DNA from: Phycisphaerales bacterium UBA2421
Lineage (GTDB): Bacteria; Planctomycetota; Phycisphaerae; Tepidisphaerales; Tepidisphaeraceae
Reading direction: 5' to 3'
Assembly (NCBI GenBank): GCA_002343075.1
Contig: DDRH01000048.1
Span: 1-21,343, forward strand
Length of the DNA stretch: 21,343 nt
Shown here: positions 14,477 to 21,343 of the stretch, piece after piece
Numbering within the stretch: the stretch's first letter is position 1
How the letters are laid out: the number at the start of each line of letters is the position of its first letter
Translations under genes and position numbers: made by a program
The notes under the pieces: generated by a model
Databases searched by the model: none
The model's input: the letters and a program-made list of their open reading frames with translations, nothing else
Told to the model about the DNA's origin: nothing

Positions 14477-15843
14477 ATATATTCCAACTGGTACTCAAGC
14501 AGATGCGCCAGCGGGCGCTGTCCACCTGGCTGACGCTCTTGAGCGTGATGCTTGGGGTGGCGCTCGCGGTTGTCATCATGCTCATCCGGCGCGAGTCGGC
14601 GGTGCTCTTCGGACAGACCGATTACGGGTTTGATATCATTGTCGGTGCCAAGGCTTCTTCATTACAGCTAGTGATGAACACGGTCTATCACATCGACCGC
14701 TCGCCGGGCAATATTCCCTATTCGGTCTACAAGCAGCTTACCGAAAGCCCACAGTTTCGCCCGGCAGTGCGAATGGCCGTCCCGACGGCAGTCGGAGACT
14801 CATACCAGGGCCAGCGCATTGTCGGCACAATCCCGCAGCTATTCGGCATGGAGGACGACGGCATCACCCCAATCCCGGCCAATCGCACGATGCAATATCG
14901 CCCCGGCAAGCGCTACGAAATCGCGCAAGGCCGGGTGTTTCACGGGCAAAAGTTTGAAGCCGTCATCGGTGCCGACATTACCAAGCTCACCGGCCTGAAA
15001 CTTGGCGACATTTTCAAGGCGACCCACGGCCTGCCTAAACCCGGCGAAACACCCGACATTCACGGAGAAGAGTGGACCGTTGTCGGAGTGCTGAAGGAGA
15101 CTGGAACCGCCGCCGACCGCGTGCTGTATATCTCGCTGCCGTCGTTCTATGCCATGAGCGGCCACGATTATGCAATGAAGGCGCAGGCCGCCATTCGCCA
15201 GGGCATTGACACAAGCCGAGCCAACGCGCCCGGGCCAACGACTGCGTATGACGTTCGACCCGATGGCACAATCGAACTGCATCTGCCCGAATCCGATTGG
15301 GCGCTCTCTGCAGTGCTGGTCAAAAGCCGAAGCCCGTTTTTTGCCAGCCAGATGATGTATGTCATGAACAACGGCCAACAAGCGGCCGCGGTCAACCCGG
15401 CGAGCGTGATGCGGGAGTTTTTTAACACATTCCTGCAACCCACCACCCGCGCCTGGGGGGCTGTGGCCTACCTCGTGAACGCAGTCGCGATCGTGGCGAT
15501 CCTGGTAAGCATCTACAACAGCGTCGCGGCGAGAATTCGCGAAATTGCAATTCTCCGGGCCTTGGGGGCAACCCGCCGCAGGGTGATGCTCACCATCTGC
15601 CTGGAGGCAGGGCTGATCGGCTTGGCAGGCGGTGTGCTGGGCATCGCCGCCGGGCACCTTCTTGGTGCTCTGGTAAGCGGGTATTTTCAACAAACGATAG
15701 GCGAGGGCATCCGATGGTGGATTGTCTCCCGGGAAGAATGGCTATACTTACTGAGCGTGACGGTCGTTTCGATGCTCGCAGGTCTGGTGCCAGCGATGAA
15801 GGCCTATCGGACACCCGTGGCGGACAATCTGGCGGGAGTGTAG
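14473..15843 (+). CDS. ABC transporter permease, MacB/FtsX-like
   Basis: A 456-residue inner-membrane subunit with the MacB/FtsX layout: one N-terminal helix (about 16-40, LSTWLTLLSVMLGVALAVVI), a large periplasmic domain (about 42-330), then three helices near 333-355, 380-405 and 430-450. RIREIAILRALGATRRRVML between helices 2 and 3 is the conserved coupling segment of this family. The periplasmic part contains motifs such as IVGAKASSLQLVMNTVYHID and VVGVLKETGTAADRVLYI, seen in MacB-type permeases. It overlaps the ATPase stop by four bases and is followed 33 bp later by the first DUF3299-like gene. It probably moves or extracts an envelope substrate together with the two DUF3299 proteins (inference from gene order). 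Confidence 0.9.
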   Translation: MNIFQLVLKQMRQRALSTWLTLLSVMLGVALAVVIMLIRRESAVLFGQTDYGFDIIVGAKASSLQLVMNTVYHIDRSPGNIPYSVYKQLTESPQFRPAVRMAVPTAVGDSYQGQRIVGTIPQLFGMEDDGITPIPANRTMQYRPGKRYEIAQGRVFHGQKFEAVIGADITKLTGLKLGDIFKATHGLPKPGETPDIHGEEWTVVGVLKETGTAADRVLYISLPSFYAMSGHDYAMKAQAAIRQGIDTSRANAPGPTTAYDVRPDGTIELHLPESDWALSAVLVKSRSPFFASQMMYVMNNGQQAAAVNPASVMREFFNTFLQPTTRAWGAVAYLVNAVAIVAILVSIYNSVAARIREIAILRALGATRRRVMLTICLEAGLIGLAGGVLGIAAGHLLGALVSGYFQQTIGEGIRWWIVSREEWLYLLSVTVVSMLAGLVPAMKAYRTPVADNLAGV

Positions 15844-15876
15844 CCTGGCTTGGTGATCTCTGATCGGAGTGACAGG

Positions 15877-16572
15877 ATGATTCGAGGCATTGTTTCAGTT
15901 TTCGCGGTTCTTAGCCTGCTTGCTGTGACAGTGCGCGCCGAACCCACCCCTGTTGCCGATGATGCCACGGTGGAAGTGCGGGCGCAGTCGGCGATGAATC
16001 GTGGGGATTGGGAGCGGGCGGTGCCGCTTCTGAAGGAACTGCGGGAAAAATACGCCGATATTGCGCCCGAGCGCCTCGGCGCGATTGATGAACAGATTCG
16101 CATGGCCGAGCGGGCACTGGCGACGGGTGCCCCCCCGCCGGAGCAAGTGCTCACCGCGGCTGACGTCCGTAAGCCGCATTCCCTCCCGGGCGATGGGCAG
16201 GTCTATGAAACGACCATCAAGGAACTGGGCAATTTTGATTATGATCAGAACGAAGGCGGCAACATCCCCAACGACGTTAAAGCCTTGTCAGGAAGCAAGA
16301 TACGGCTCAAAGGATTCATGATTCCCATGGATCAGGCCGAGTCGATTACCAGTTTTGCGCTGGTTCCGGACTTGTTTGCCTGCTGTTTCGGTCAACCGCC
16401 CCAAATTCAACATACTTTGGTAGCTTCCACGCCCAAAGGCAAAGCTGTGTCGTATTATCCTGATGAGATTGTCGTCGAAGGAAGGTTGATCGTCGAGGAG
16501 AAAAAGGAAGACGGCTTTCTCATCAGCGTGTTTGAGGTGGAGGTCGACAGCGTGCGGCCGGCGTCTAAGTGA
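15877..16572 (+). CDS. Exported TPR-like plus DUF3299 protein
   Basis: A 231-residue exported protein. MIRGIVSVFAVLSLLAVTVRAEP is a signal peptide, likely cut after VRA. Residues about 31-82 are a TPR-like helical pair (RAQSAMNRGDWERAVPLLKE). Residues about 135-228 match DUF3299: IRLKGFMIPMD, then ALVPDLFACCFGQPPQIQH, then EIVVEGRLIVEE. Typical DUF3299 proteins have a Cys and a Pro-rich stretch at this place (CIHVPPPPPNQ, recalled); here it is CCFGQPPQIQH, with Cys169, Cys170 and His179 as possible metal ligands. ATG 15877 is preferred over TTG 15850 because GGAG is seven bases upstream and the signal peptide then starts properly. It belongs to the ABC operon. Confidence 0.85.
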   Translation: MIRGIVSVFAVLSLLAVTVRAEPTPVADDATVEVRAQSAMNRGDWERAVPLLKELREKYADIAPERLGAIDEQIRMAERALATGAPPPEQVLTAADVRKPHSLPGDGQVYETTIKELGNFDYDQNEGGNIPNDVKALSGSKIRLKGFMIPMDQAESITSFALVPDLFACCFGQPPQIQHTLVASTPKGKAVSYYPDEIVVEGRLIVEEKKEDGFLISVFEVEVDSVRPASK

Positions 16573-16588
16573 GTGAGGGTGTGTCGCG

Positions 16589-17134
16589 ATGGAAACGGCG
16601 ATTGCAAAACCAGCGAGACTTTCGTTGAGCGAGCGGTTTAACTTCCGCATCCTTCTCTTTGTAGCCTTCCTCATTGTGGTCGTAGGCTACCCGGTCTATG
16701 TCTATCTCGAGGGTGTATTCACCGGCGGAGTGAAGCGACTCGGCGATGGTGTGACGCAAGTTGATCTGAAGTTTATGAGCACATTCATGTTCGATCAGGT
16801 CAATGGCACGATCGACGATGTTCCCCAGCGGTGGCGCGACCTTCACGGCACAACCGTCGTGCTTGAAGGAGAAATGTGGTCACCCAGTTATGCAGGATAC
16901 GAAGTGCCGGCGTTCCAACTCTGCTATTCAGTGGCGCAGTGCTGCTTCAGCGGCCCGCCGCAGGTGCAACACTTTGTTAACACAACTGCGAAGGGCGGAG
17001 GGATGATTCCGTTTTTCGACGGCAAGGTGCGCGTTGTCGGGACATTGAAAGTCGAAGTCAAACGCGACGAGGCCGCAAACAAAGTGGCGAGCGTCTTTGA
17101 ACTGGAACTGGAAGATATACGGCCCGTGGGCTAA
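16589..17134 (+). CDS. Membrane-anchored DUF3299-like protein
   Basis: A 181-residue protein, distantly similar to its upstream neighbour. One N-terminal helix (about 20-40, ILLFVAFLIVVVGYPVYVYL) serves as an uncleaved anchor, placing the rest outside the cytoplasm. The DUF3299-like core reads VVLEGEMWSPSYAGYEV, then LCYSVAQCCFSGPPQVQHFV (Cys112, Cys118, Cys119, His128), then VRVVGTLKVEV and VFELELEDIRPV. The CCF(S/G).PPQ.QH element is shared with the exported protein, which argues that the pair arose by duplication and shares a ligand. ATG 16589 has GAGGG nine bases upstream and begins 16 bp after the previous stop. It is the last gene of the operon. No intrinsic terminator with a T-run is visible downstream. 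Confidence 0.82.
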   Translation: METAIAKPARLSLSERFNFRILLFVAFLIVVVGYPVYVYLEGVFTGGVKRLGDGVTQVDLKFMSTFMFDQVNGTIDDVPQRWRDLHGTTVVLEGEMWSPSYAGYEVPAFQLCYSVAQCCFSGPPQVQHFVNTTAKGGGMIPFFDGKVRVVGTLKVEVKRDEAANKVASVFELELEDIRPVG

Positions 17135-17653
17135 CCCAGACACCTGCACGGACACGCCCGTCGCCCGCGGCGGTAGTTTTGGGTGCCAAATCTCACGAAC
17201 CGCCGGCCAAAACCCCAACCCCTTCGCCAAAAAGCACGGCCATCCACTTGTGTCGTGTGAGAGCGGTTTGATCGAACCCATCTTCGTAAAGATTTGGGGC
17301 GTTTAGGCTGATCGAGCTTTCGCTCGTCTTCCTCGTATCATCACTTCCTGTCAGAGCAGGCTTGATCAGATCAAGGCAGCTGGCCCCGGGGTTGTCTCAT
17401 AGGTCAGACCAAATATGTACTCTCAATCTCGAACACTGCAGAACAACCGTACAGCGATATTATCGACCACAATTGCCCGGCGGCAACTGGGGAAATGGAA
17501 AATTCGCACCACAAATCACCTGATTATTTACCCGCTTCGGCGCGGATTTTTGTTGACACGGCGCGAACGAGCGTCCCGCAATCCCGGCAAGCCCTTTAAT
17601 CGAGCCTGTTCCCTGTCGCAGTATGAGCTTCACCACGCCGCACAGCTCACACC
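17135..17653. other. Intergenic stretch without a convincing gene
   Basis: These 519 bp between the DUF3299 operon and the convergent response-regulator gene are less GC-rich than their surroundings, mainly from 17400 to 17620. Short open frames cross it on both strands, but their products are unlike any family, lack ribosome binding sites and run into the regulator gene's end. Two small hairpins are present (17313-17326 CGAGC/GCTCG; 17473-17486 TTGCC/GGCAA) without T-runs, plus the palindrome at 17361. An uncharacterised small RNA cannot be excluded. Confidence 0.5.
17361..17375. repeat. Short palindrome
   Basis: CTTGATC-A-GATCAAG is a perfect 7+1+7 inverted repeat in the gap after the DUF3299 operon. 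It could be a dimeric regulator site or the stem of a weak hairpin; no promoter is seen beside it. Confidence 0.4.
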
Positions 17654-18835
17654 CTAGAACGGCGGCGGGTCGCCGCGCTTCCACCAGTCGGCGTCGTGCT
17701 GTTCCTTCTTCTTCTTCTCGCGGCGCTTCTTTTCGTCTTCGTCGCTGTTCTCGAAGCTCGTTCCGCCGGCTTCGCCGTACTCGTCGGGGCGGTCGTCGCC
17801 TTCGGTCTTGCGCACCATACCCGCGAGCGCCGTTGCAAAGACTGGGGCAATCGCCTTTACCATCGCCAAATCAGCGTCGGTAAACGGGCATTTTTCATCG
17901 CGGAAGAGCGTGAGTACCGCCAGGCTCTCCCCAAGATAAGTGCAGTTCTGACTCAACACGGTCTGGTTCTTCAAAAACCCATGCTCGCCCGCGGTGAGAT
18001 TCTTTTTCAGCGCGTGGCCTTCCAGTTGCACGGTGCCTTCGCGCGCGGTCATTGGGACCAGATTCTGCCTGATCGCGTCGGTCAGCGCCGGCTCGCCCGG
18101 AATTGTGTATTTCATATAAGCGCCGAGCTGATATTCGGCATCGTCCGCCGCCAGCCAGACCGCCAGGTTGCAATACCCCGCCTGACGCAGAATCCAATCC
18201 ATCGCGTGGCACAGCATCTGCTCCAGATCCTTGCTCGATTCGAGCAGACGACGGAAGGATTCCTGATTGCGAATCTCCTCCACCTGCTTGCTCACTTCGC
18301 CGTACGCGCTGATAAGGTCGTTGCACAGCAGATCAACCTTGCGGGTGACCACTTTGCGCGACTGGTTCAATCGGCGAACCGCATCTTTCAGTCGGTCGAT
18401 GCGCTTTTCGTTTCGCGCGATCAGCGTTTGCCGGTGAATGGCGCGATCGACATGTTCGATGATCTGGTCAATGTTGAACGGCTTTGGCACGAAGTCGATC
18501 GCGCCGGCCCGCAGAGCCCCCACCGCCGACTCCACCGTCGGCTGGCCGGTGATAATCAGCGCCCGCGCCGCAGGTTGCCGGGCCTTGAGCACCGGCATGA
18601 GCGACATGCCATCGCCGTCGGGCAGATGAAGGTCGGTCAGCAGGACGTCGATTGGCTGGCTCTCGATGATGCTGCGTGCGGATGCGAGATTCTTCGCGGT
18701 GACAAGCTTGCAACTGACTTTGGCGCTGATGGCATCGCGCAACAGTTCCAGCACATCGGATTCGTCATCAACCACGAGCAGCCGGGGCATGACTTTGGAA
18801 GCCGACTCGGTCGGCGGCAACATCGCAGAGGCCAT
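17654..18835 (-). CDS. Response regulator: REC domain plus GAF-like output
   Basis: A 393-residue regulator. The N-terminal REC domain (about 17-130) has the acidic pair in VVDDE, phosphoacceptor Asp68 in LLTDLHLPDGDG, the switch Thr in LIITGQ, and Lys118 in VPKPFN. A coiled-coil linker (about 135-205, NEKRIDRLKDAVRRL) leads to a GAF-like domain (about 210-355). There is no DNA-binding domain, so output is probably by protein contact. The last 40 residues are strongly charged (NSDEDEKKRREKKKKEQ) and end DADWWKRGDPPPF. ATG 18835 is chosen over TTG 18853 because AGGA lies six bases upstream. The gene follows the histidine kinase by 57 bp on the same strand and likely receives its phosphate. Confidence 0.88.
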   Translation of the reverse strand: MASAMLPPTESASKVMPRLLVVDDESDVLELLRDAISAKVSCKLVTAKNLASARSIIESQPIDVLLTDLHLPDGDGMSLMPVLKARQPAARALIITGQPTVESAVGALRAGAIDFVPKPFNIDQIIEHVDRAIHRQTLIARNEKRIDRLKDAVRRLNQSRKVVTRKVDLLCNDLISAYGEVSKQVEEIRNQESFRRLLESSKDLEQMLCHAMDWILRQAGYCNLAVWLAADDAEYQLGAYMKYTIPGEPALTDAIRQNLVPMTAREGTVQLEGHALKKNLTAGEHGFLKNQTVLSQNCTYLGESLAVLTLFRDEKCPFTDADLAMVKAIAPVFATALAGMVRKTEGDDRPDEYGEAGGTSFENSDEDEKKRREKKKKEQHDADWWKRGDPPPF

Positions 18836-18892
18836 GATAATTCCTACTCCCAACTCCGGTACTACCTGTTCGACGACACGTCCCGCAATCCG

Positions 18893-21235
18893 TCAGGCCG
18901 ACTCGGCCCGCGTTTCGGGTCCCTGCAACGCATCGCCCGACTGAGATGAGTCGGCAACCGCTGCGGGGAGAAGGACAATCGCCCTCGTTCCCACACCCGG
19001 TCGGCTCTCCAGGCGAATCGCTCCGCCGTTGAACTCGATCCATCGGAGCGCCTTGGACAATCCCAATCCACGCCGCCGACCTGCCTTTTTGAAGCTGAAA
19101 AAGGGATCGAACGCGTGCTTAAGCGTTTGTTCGTCCATTCCACAGCCGTTGTCGGCGATCGTCAGCACCACTTTCTGGCTGAACGGATCAAACGCCGCAT
19201 TCATCTCTACCTTGCCGCCGGTTTCTGGCAGGCTTTGGACGGCATTGACGATGAGTTCTGCCATCGCCGCTGACGTCTGCCCCGGATCAACCTGCACCGC
19301 AGGCGTCTGACCGAGCGACGAAGTTAATGTTGTATCGGTGCGAATCTCGGTCTGCTTCGCAATCGTTATCGCTTGTTCGAGTACTGTATTTATCGGAACC
19401 GCGGCCGGCCGGGCGGCTTCCGGCTTCGCGAAGTCCATCAATTCGGTAATGATTCCGCTTAGCCGCTGGCTGTTATCAAAGATCTTGGCCGCCAGTTGCT
19501 TCTGTTTCGGATCGGTCAGTTCCTGCTCCAGCATCTTCGATCGCCCGCTGATGACCATGAGCGGGTTGTTCATTTCATGCGCCGCCCCGGCGGCCATTTC
19601 GGCGACCATGACTACCGTCTTACTGCGCAGCAACTCGGTCTGCGCCGACTGTAGCCGTCGGTTGGCCTCGGCAAGCTGCTCGGCGAGTGTGCGGGCTTCC
19701 TCGCGTATCTGGGTCGTGCGCAGCGCCAGCGACCAACCCCCGCTCAGTGCTGTAAGCTCGGCATACTGCGGGGTGAGGCGTTGACCTTCGCCAATATCGG
19801 CACCCCAGACAATCCCGCCAATGCATCGCCCGTCGGCGTGCAGGGCTAACCAATACCGATGCTCGCCGGCCAGCCTTGGCGACACCGATTCGAGCAGCCA
19901 CTCCATCGCGGCATCACAGGGCTGAACCGGCGCATTGGGTGCAGCGGGCGGTGCGTCTACCCCAACACCCGCCCCTTCGCCCGCGCCAACTGTCGGCTGA
20001 ACATGACCCGCTTCAGCAATGGTGCTTTCGAGAAGATCGCCGTTGCCATCAACCAGCGCCACCTCGGCATACTCGCGCCCCGGTGCCAGCGAAAAGACCG
20101 CGACGGTGCCGGCGTGCAACACACTGGCAGCGGTCTGGCCGATCGCATGCATAATGACCTGCGGCGGTGCATCGGGCCGAAGTTCGGCCTGAAAGCGATT
20201 GAGCGCATCAAAAAACGAAGCGCGGACGGCAAGCTTGCGACTCTTGGCCGTCAATTGCTGGTTGACCCGGCCAAGCTCAACATTTGCCTGCGCCAGCGCC
20301 GAAACGTAAATGTCATTCGCGCTCGATTGCCCCAGCCCGAGCGTCGCGGCGCGCGGTTCGATGTGCTTTACCAATTCAGCAACGGCACCGATGACTTGTT
20401 CTGATGTCAGCCCGATCGCGTCAAGCAAAGCCTGGCGGGTGGGGGTGAATGTGTAGTTACCGCTCCAGCCGAGGTGCATCTCGCGCACAACCACGTCGGC
20501 GAGCGTAACGACATTCACAAGCTGCGGGTGTTGCACAGTGCCGGGCAAGGCTGTCGGTGCGTGGCCGTGCAGCCAGATGGTTTCCCGAATGCTCGCAGGC
20601 AGTCCCCATCGCTCGGCGAGGCGCTTCCCGACGACCATATGATCCAGCCCGATCACCTGCCGTTCGACATCGGCGATATTGCCCCGAAGCAACTCGGCGG
20701 CATCGACCACACGCGAGAAGCTCTTGGGCAGGGCTGCATCGAGGGCTACTTTGCCCAGGTCATGCAACAAGCCGCAGACAAAGGCATCGCTGGCGTCGGC
20801 CCCCGCATCACGCCCGTGGACGCGCTTCAGTTCGATGGCGATCAACTCTGCGCAACAGGCGACCGCGACGCAGTGCTTCCAGAAATCTTCCCGGCTGAAC
20901 TTACTCGCCCCGCCGCTGGGGCTGGTGCGGAACGTGTCAAACACACTCACCGCAAGCACCGCCGACCGCACAGCGTCGAACCCAAGCAGTTTCACAGCCC
21001 GATCGACACTATTCACCTCCCCGCGCACGCCCAGATCGGCGCGGTGGACGAGCTTGAGAATGCGCGTCGTGAGTGAAGGATCGGACTCGATCAACCGGAC
21101 GACATCGGCGGAGCTGGATTTGTCGTCCTGGGTCACCTGCAACACGCGCACCGCCACCGCAGGCAGCGTGGGCAGATCGTCCAACTGCTGCAGGATCAGT
21201 TCGGCGCGTTTCTCTCGAAGGTCCAACATGCCCAC
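18893..21235 (-). CDS. HDOD plus GAF-like histidine kinase
   Basis: A 780-residue soluble hybrid sensor with no transmembrane segment. Residues about 10-290 form an HDOD domain (LPTLPAVAVRVLQ, then FVCGLLHDLGKVALD) that keeps the His158-Asp159 pair. Residues about 335-510 resemble a GAF-type sensor with a Gly/Ala/Pro-rich insert (about 412-437). A coiled coil (511-545) precedes the kinase core: H-box AAGAAHEMNNPLM with phosphoacceptor His553, N-box ELIVNAVQSL (Asn664), G1 DNGCGM (695-700), F-box FDPFFSFKK, and G2 RRRGLGLSKAL. The pattern matches the NtrB-like HPK4 group. The frame opens at GTG 21235; ATG 21229 two codons later is equally likely, and no strong ribosome binding site separates them. 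It precedes the REC-GAF regulator. Confidence 0.9.
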   Translation of the reverse strand: MGMLDLREKRAELILQQLDDLPTLPAVAVRVLQVTQDDKSSSADVVRLIESDPSLTTRILKLVHRADLGVRGEVNSVDRAVKLLGFDAVRSAVLAVSVFDTFRTSPSGGASKFSREDFWKHCVAVACCAELIAIELKRVHGRDAGADASDAFVCGLLHDLGKVALDAALPKSFSRVVDAAELLRGNIADVERQVIGLDHMVVGKRLAERWGLPASIRETIWLHGHAPTALPGTVQHPQLVNVVTLADVVVREMHLGWSGNYTFTPTRQALLDAIGLTSEQVIGAVAELVKHIEPRAATLGLGQSSANDIYVSALAQANVELGRVNQQLTAKSRKLAVRASFFDALNRFQAELRPDAPPQVIMHAIGQTAASVLHAGTVAVFSLAPGREYAEVALVDGNGDLLESTIAEAGHVQPTVGAGEGAGVGVDAPPAAPNAPVQPCDAAMEWLLESVSPRLAGEHRYWLALHADGRCIGGIVWGADIGEGQRLTPQYAELTALSGGWSLALRTTQIREEARTLAEQLAEANRRLQSAQTELLRSKTVVMVAEMAAGAAHEMNNPLMVISGRSKMLEQELTDPKQKQLAAKIFDNSQRLSGIITELMDFAKPEAARPAAVPINTVLEQAITIAKQTEIRTDTTLTSSLGQTPAVQVDPGQTSAAMAELIVNAVQSLPETGGKVEMNAAFDPFSQKVVLTIADNGCGMDEQTLKHAFDPFFSFKKAGRRRGLGLSKALRWIEFNGGAIRLESRPGVGTRAIVLLPAAVADSSQSGDALQGPETRAESA

Positions 21236-21281
21236 AAAATCTTACTTCGGCTCAAACGGCTTTCGAACAGAAGATTGAACC

Positions 21282-21343
21282 ACGAAGACACAAAGGGCAC
21301 GAAGAAATTCGAGGAAGCATCTTCGTGCCCTTTGTGTCTTCGT
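21282..21343. repeat. Perfect 23-bp inverted repeat at the window edge
   Basis: The left arm (21282-21304) begins ACGAAGACACAAAGGGC and is exactly complementary to the right arm (21321-21343), around a 16-base spacer. Each arm carries ACGAAG at both ends. The repeat may continue beyond the window. It lies 46 bp upstream of the kinase gene. Very similar palindromes with CACGAAGACACAAAG-type arms recur in many bacterial genomes as I recall, so this is probably one copy of a dispersed REP/MITE-like element. Confidence 0.8.

Noticed and set aside
17415..17657. Possible 80-residue gene before the response regulator
   Set aside because: No ribosome binding site, no known motif, and it runs into the end of the opposite gene.
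17700..17760. CTTCTT-rich run as a regulatory tract
   Set aside because: It encodes the lysine/glutamate-rich tail of the response regulator on the minus strand.

Overview
The window looks like a chromosomal segment of a GC-rich, Gram-negative-type bacterium, most likely a planctomycete of the Phycisphaerae kind. This is inferred from gene content, not from a marker gene. The pointers are a secreted protein with a VPLPG-type (PEP-CTERM-like) sorting tail, several lipoproteins and exported proteins of unknown role, an HDOD-histidine kinase fusion, DUF3299 proteins, and frequent GTG/TTG starts. I see no rRNA, tRNA, CRISPR array, phage gene or insertion sequence.

Layout. The left edge (1-141) holds the last codons of a glycine-rich protein and a strong intrinsic terminator. 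At 397-2031 is a B12-binding radical SAM enzyme. Three minus-strand genes for exported proteins follow: a LolA-like protein, an S41-type protease-like lipoprotein, and a DNRLRE-type surface protein with a sorting tail and a clear terminator. From 5471 to 10592 runs a tight plus-strand unit: secreted C39-like peptidase, NagZ beta-N-acetylglucosaminidase, a sodium:solute symporter, and a DUF2231-like membrane protein. This suggests handling of peptidoglycan fragments. A convergent family-16-like methyltransferase (minus, 10659-11393) shares a 39-bp divergent promoter region with a small lipoprotein (11433-11678). Then come a HEAT/TPR-like protein and a membrane protein with a long disordered region.

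The most interesting stretch is 13690-17134: a MacB/LolCDE-like ABC ATPase and permease followed by two DUF3299-type proteins, one exported with a TPR-like extension and one membrane-anchored. Both carry the same Cys-Cys-Phe...Pro-Pro...Gln-His core. An imperfect palindrome resembling a Zur (zinc repressor) box lies just upstream of the first gene. I propose a metal-handling, possibly zinc-responsive, envelope system.

After a 519-bp stretch without a convincing gene, the right end carries a minus-strand two-component pair. An HDOD-GAF-like histidine kinase (21235-18893) is followed by a response regulator with a GAF-like output and a charged tail (18835-17654). The window ends in a perfect 23-bp inverted repeat (21282-21343) that looks like one copy of a dispersed palindromic element.

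Several starts were moved from the longest open frame because a ribosome binding site or a signal peptide fits an internal start better. Two genes (5471 and 11433) have a -10-like hexamer exactly 10 nt before the ATG and no ribosome binding site, which suggests near-leaderless mRNAs.
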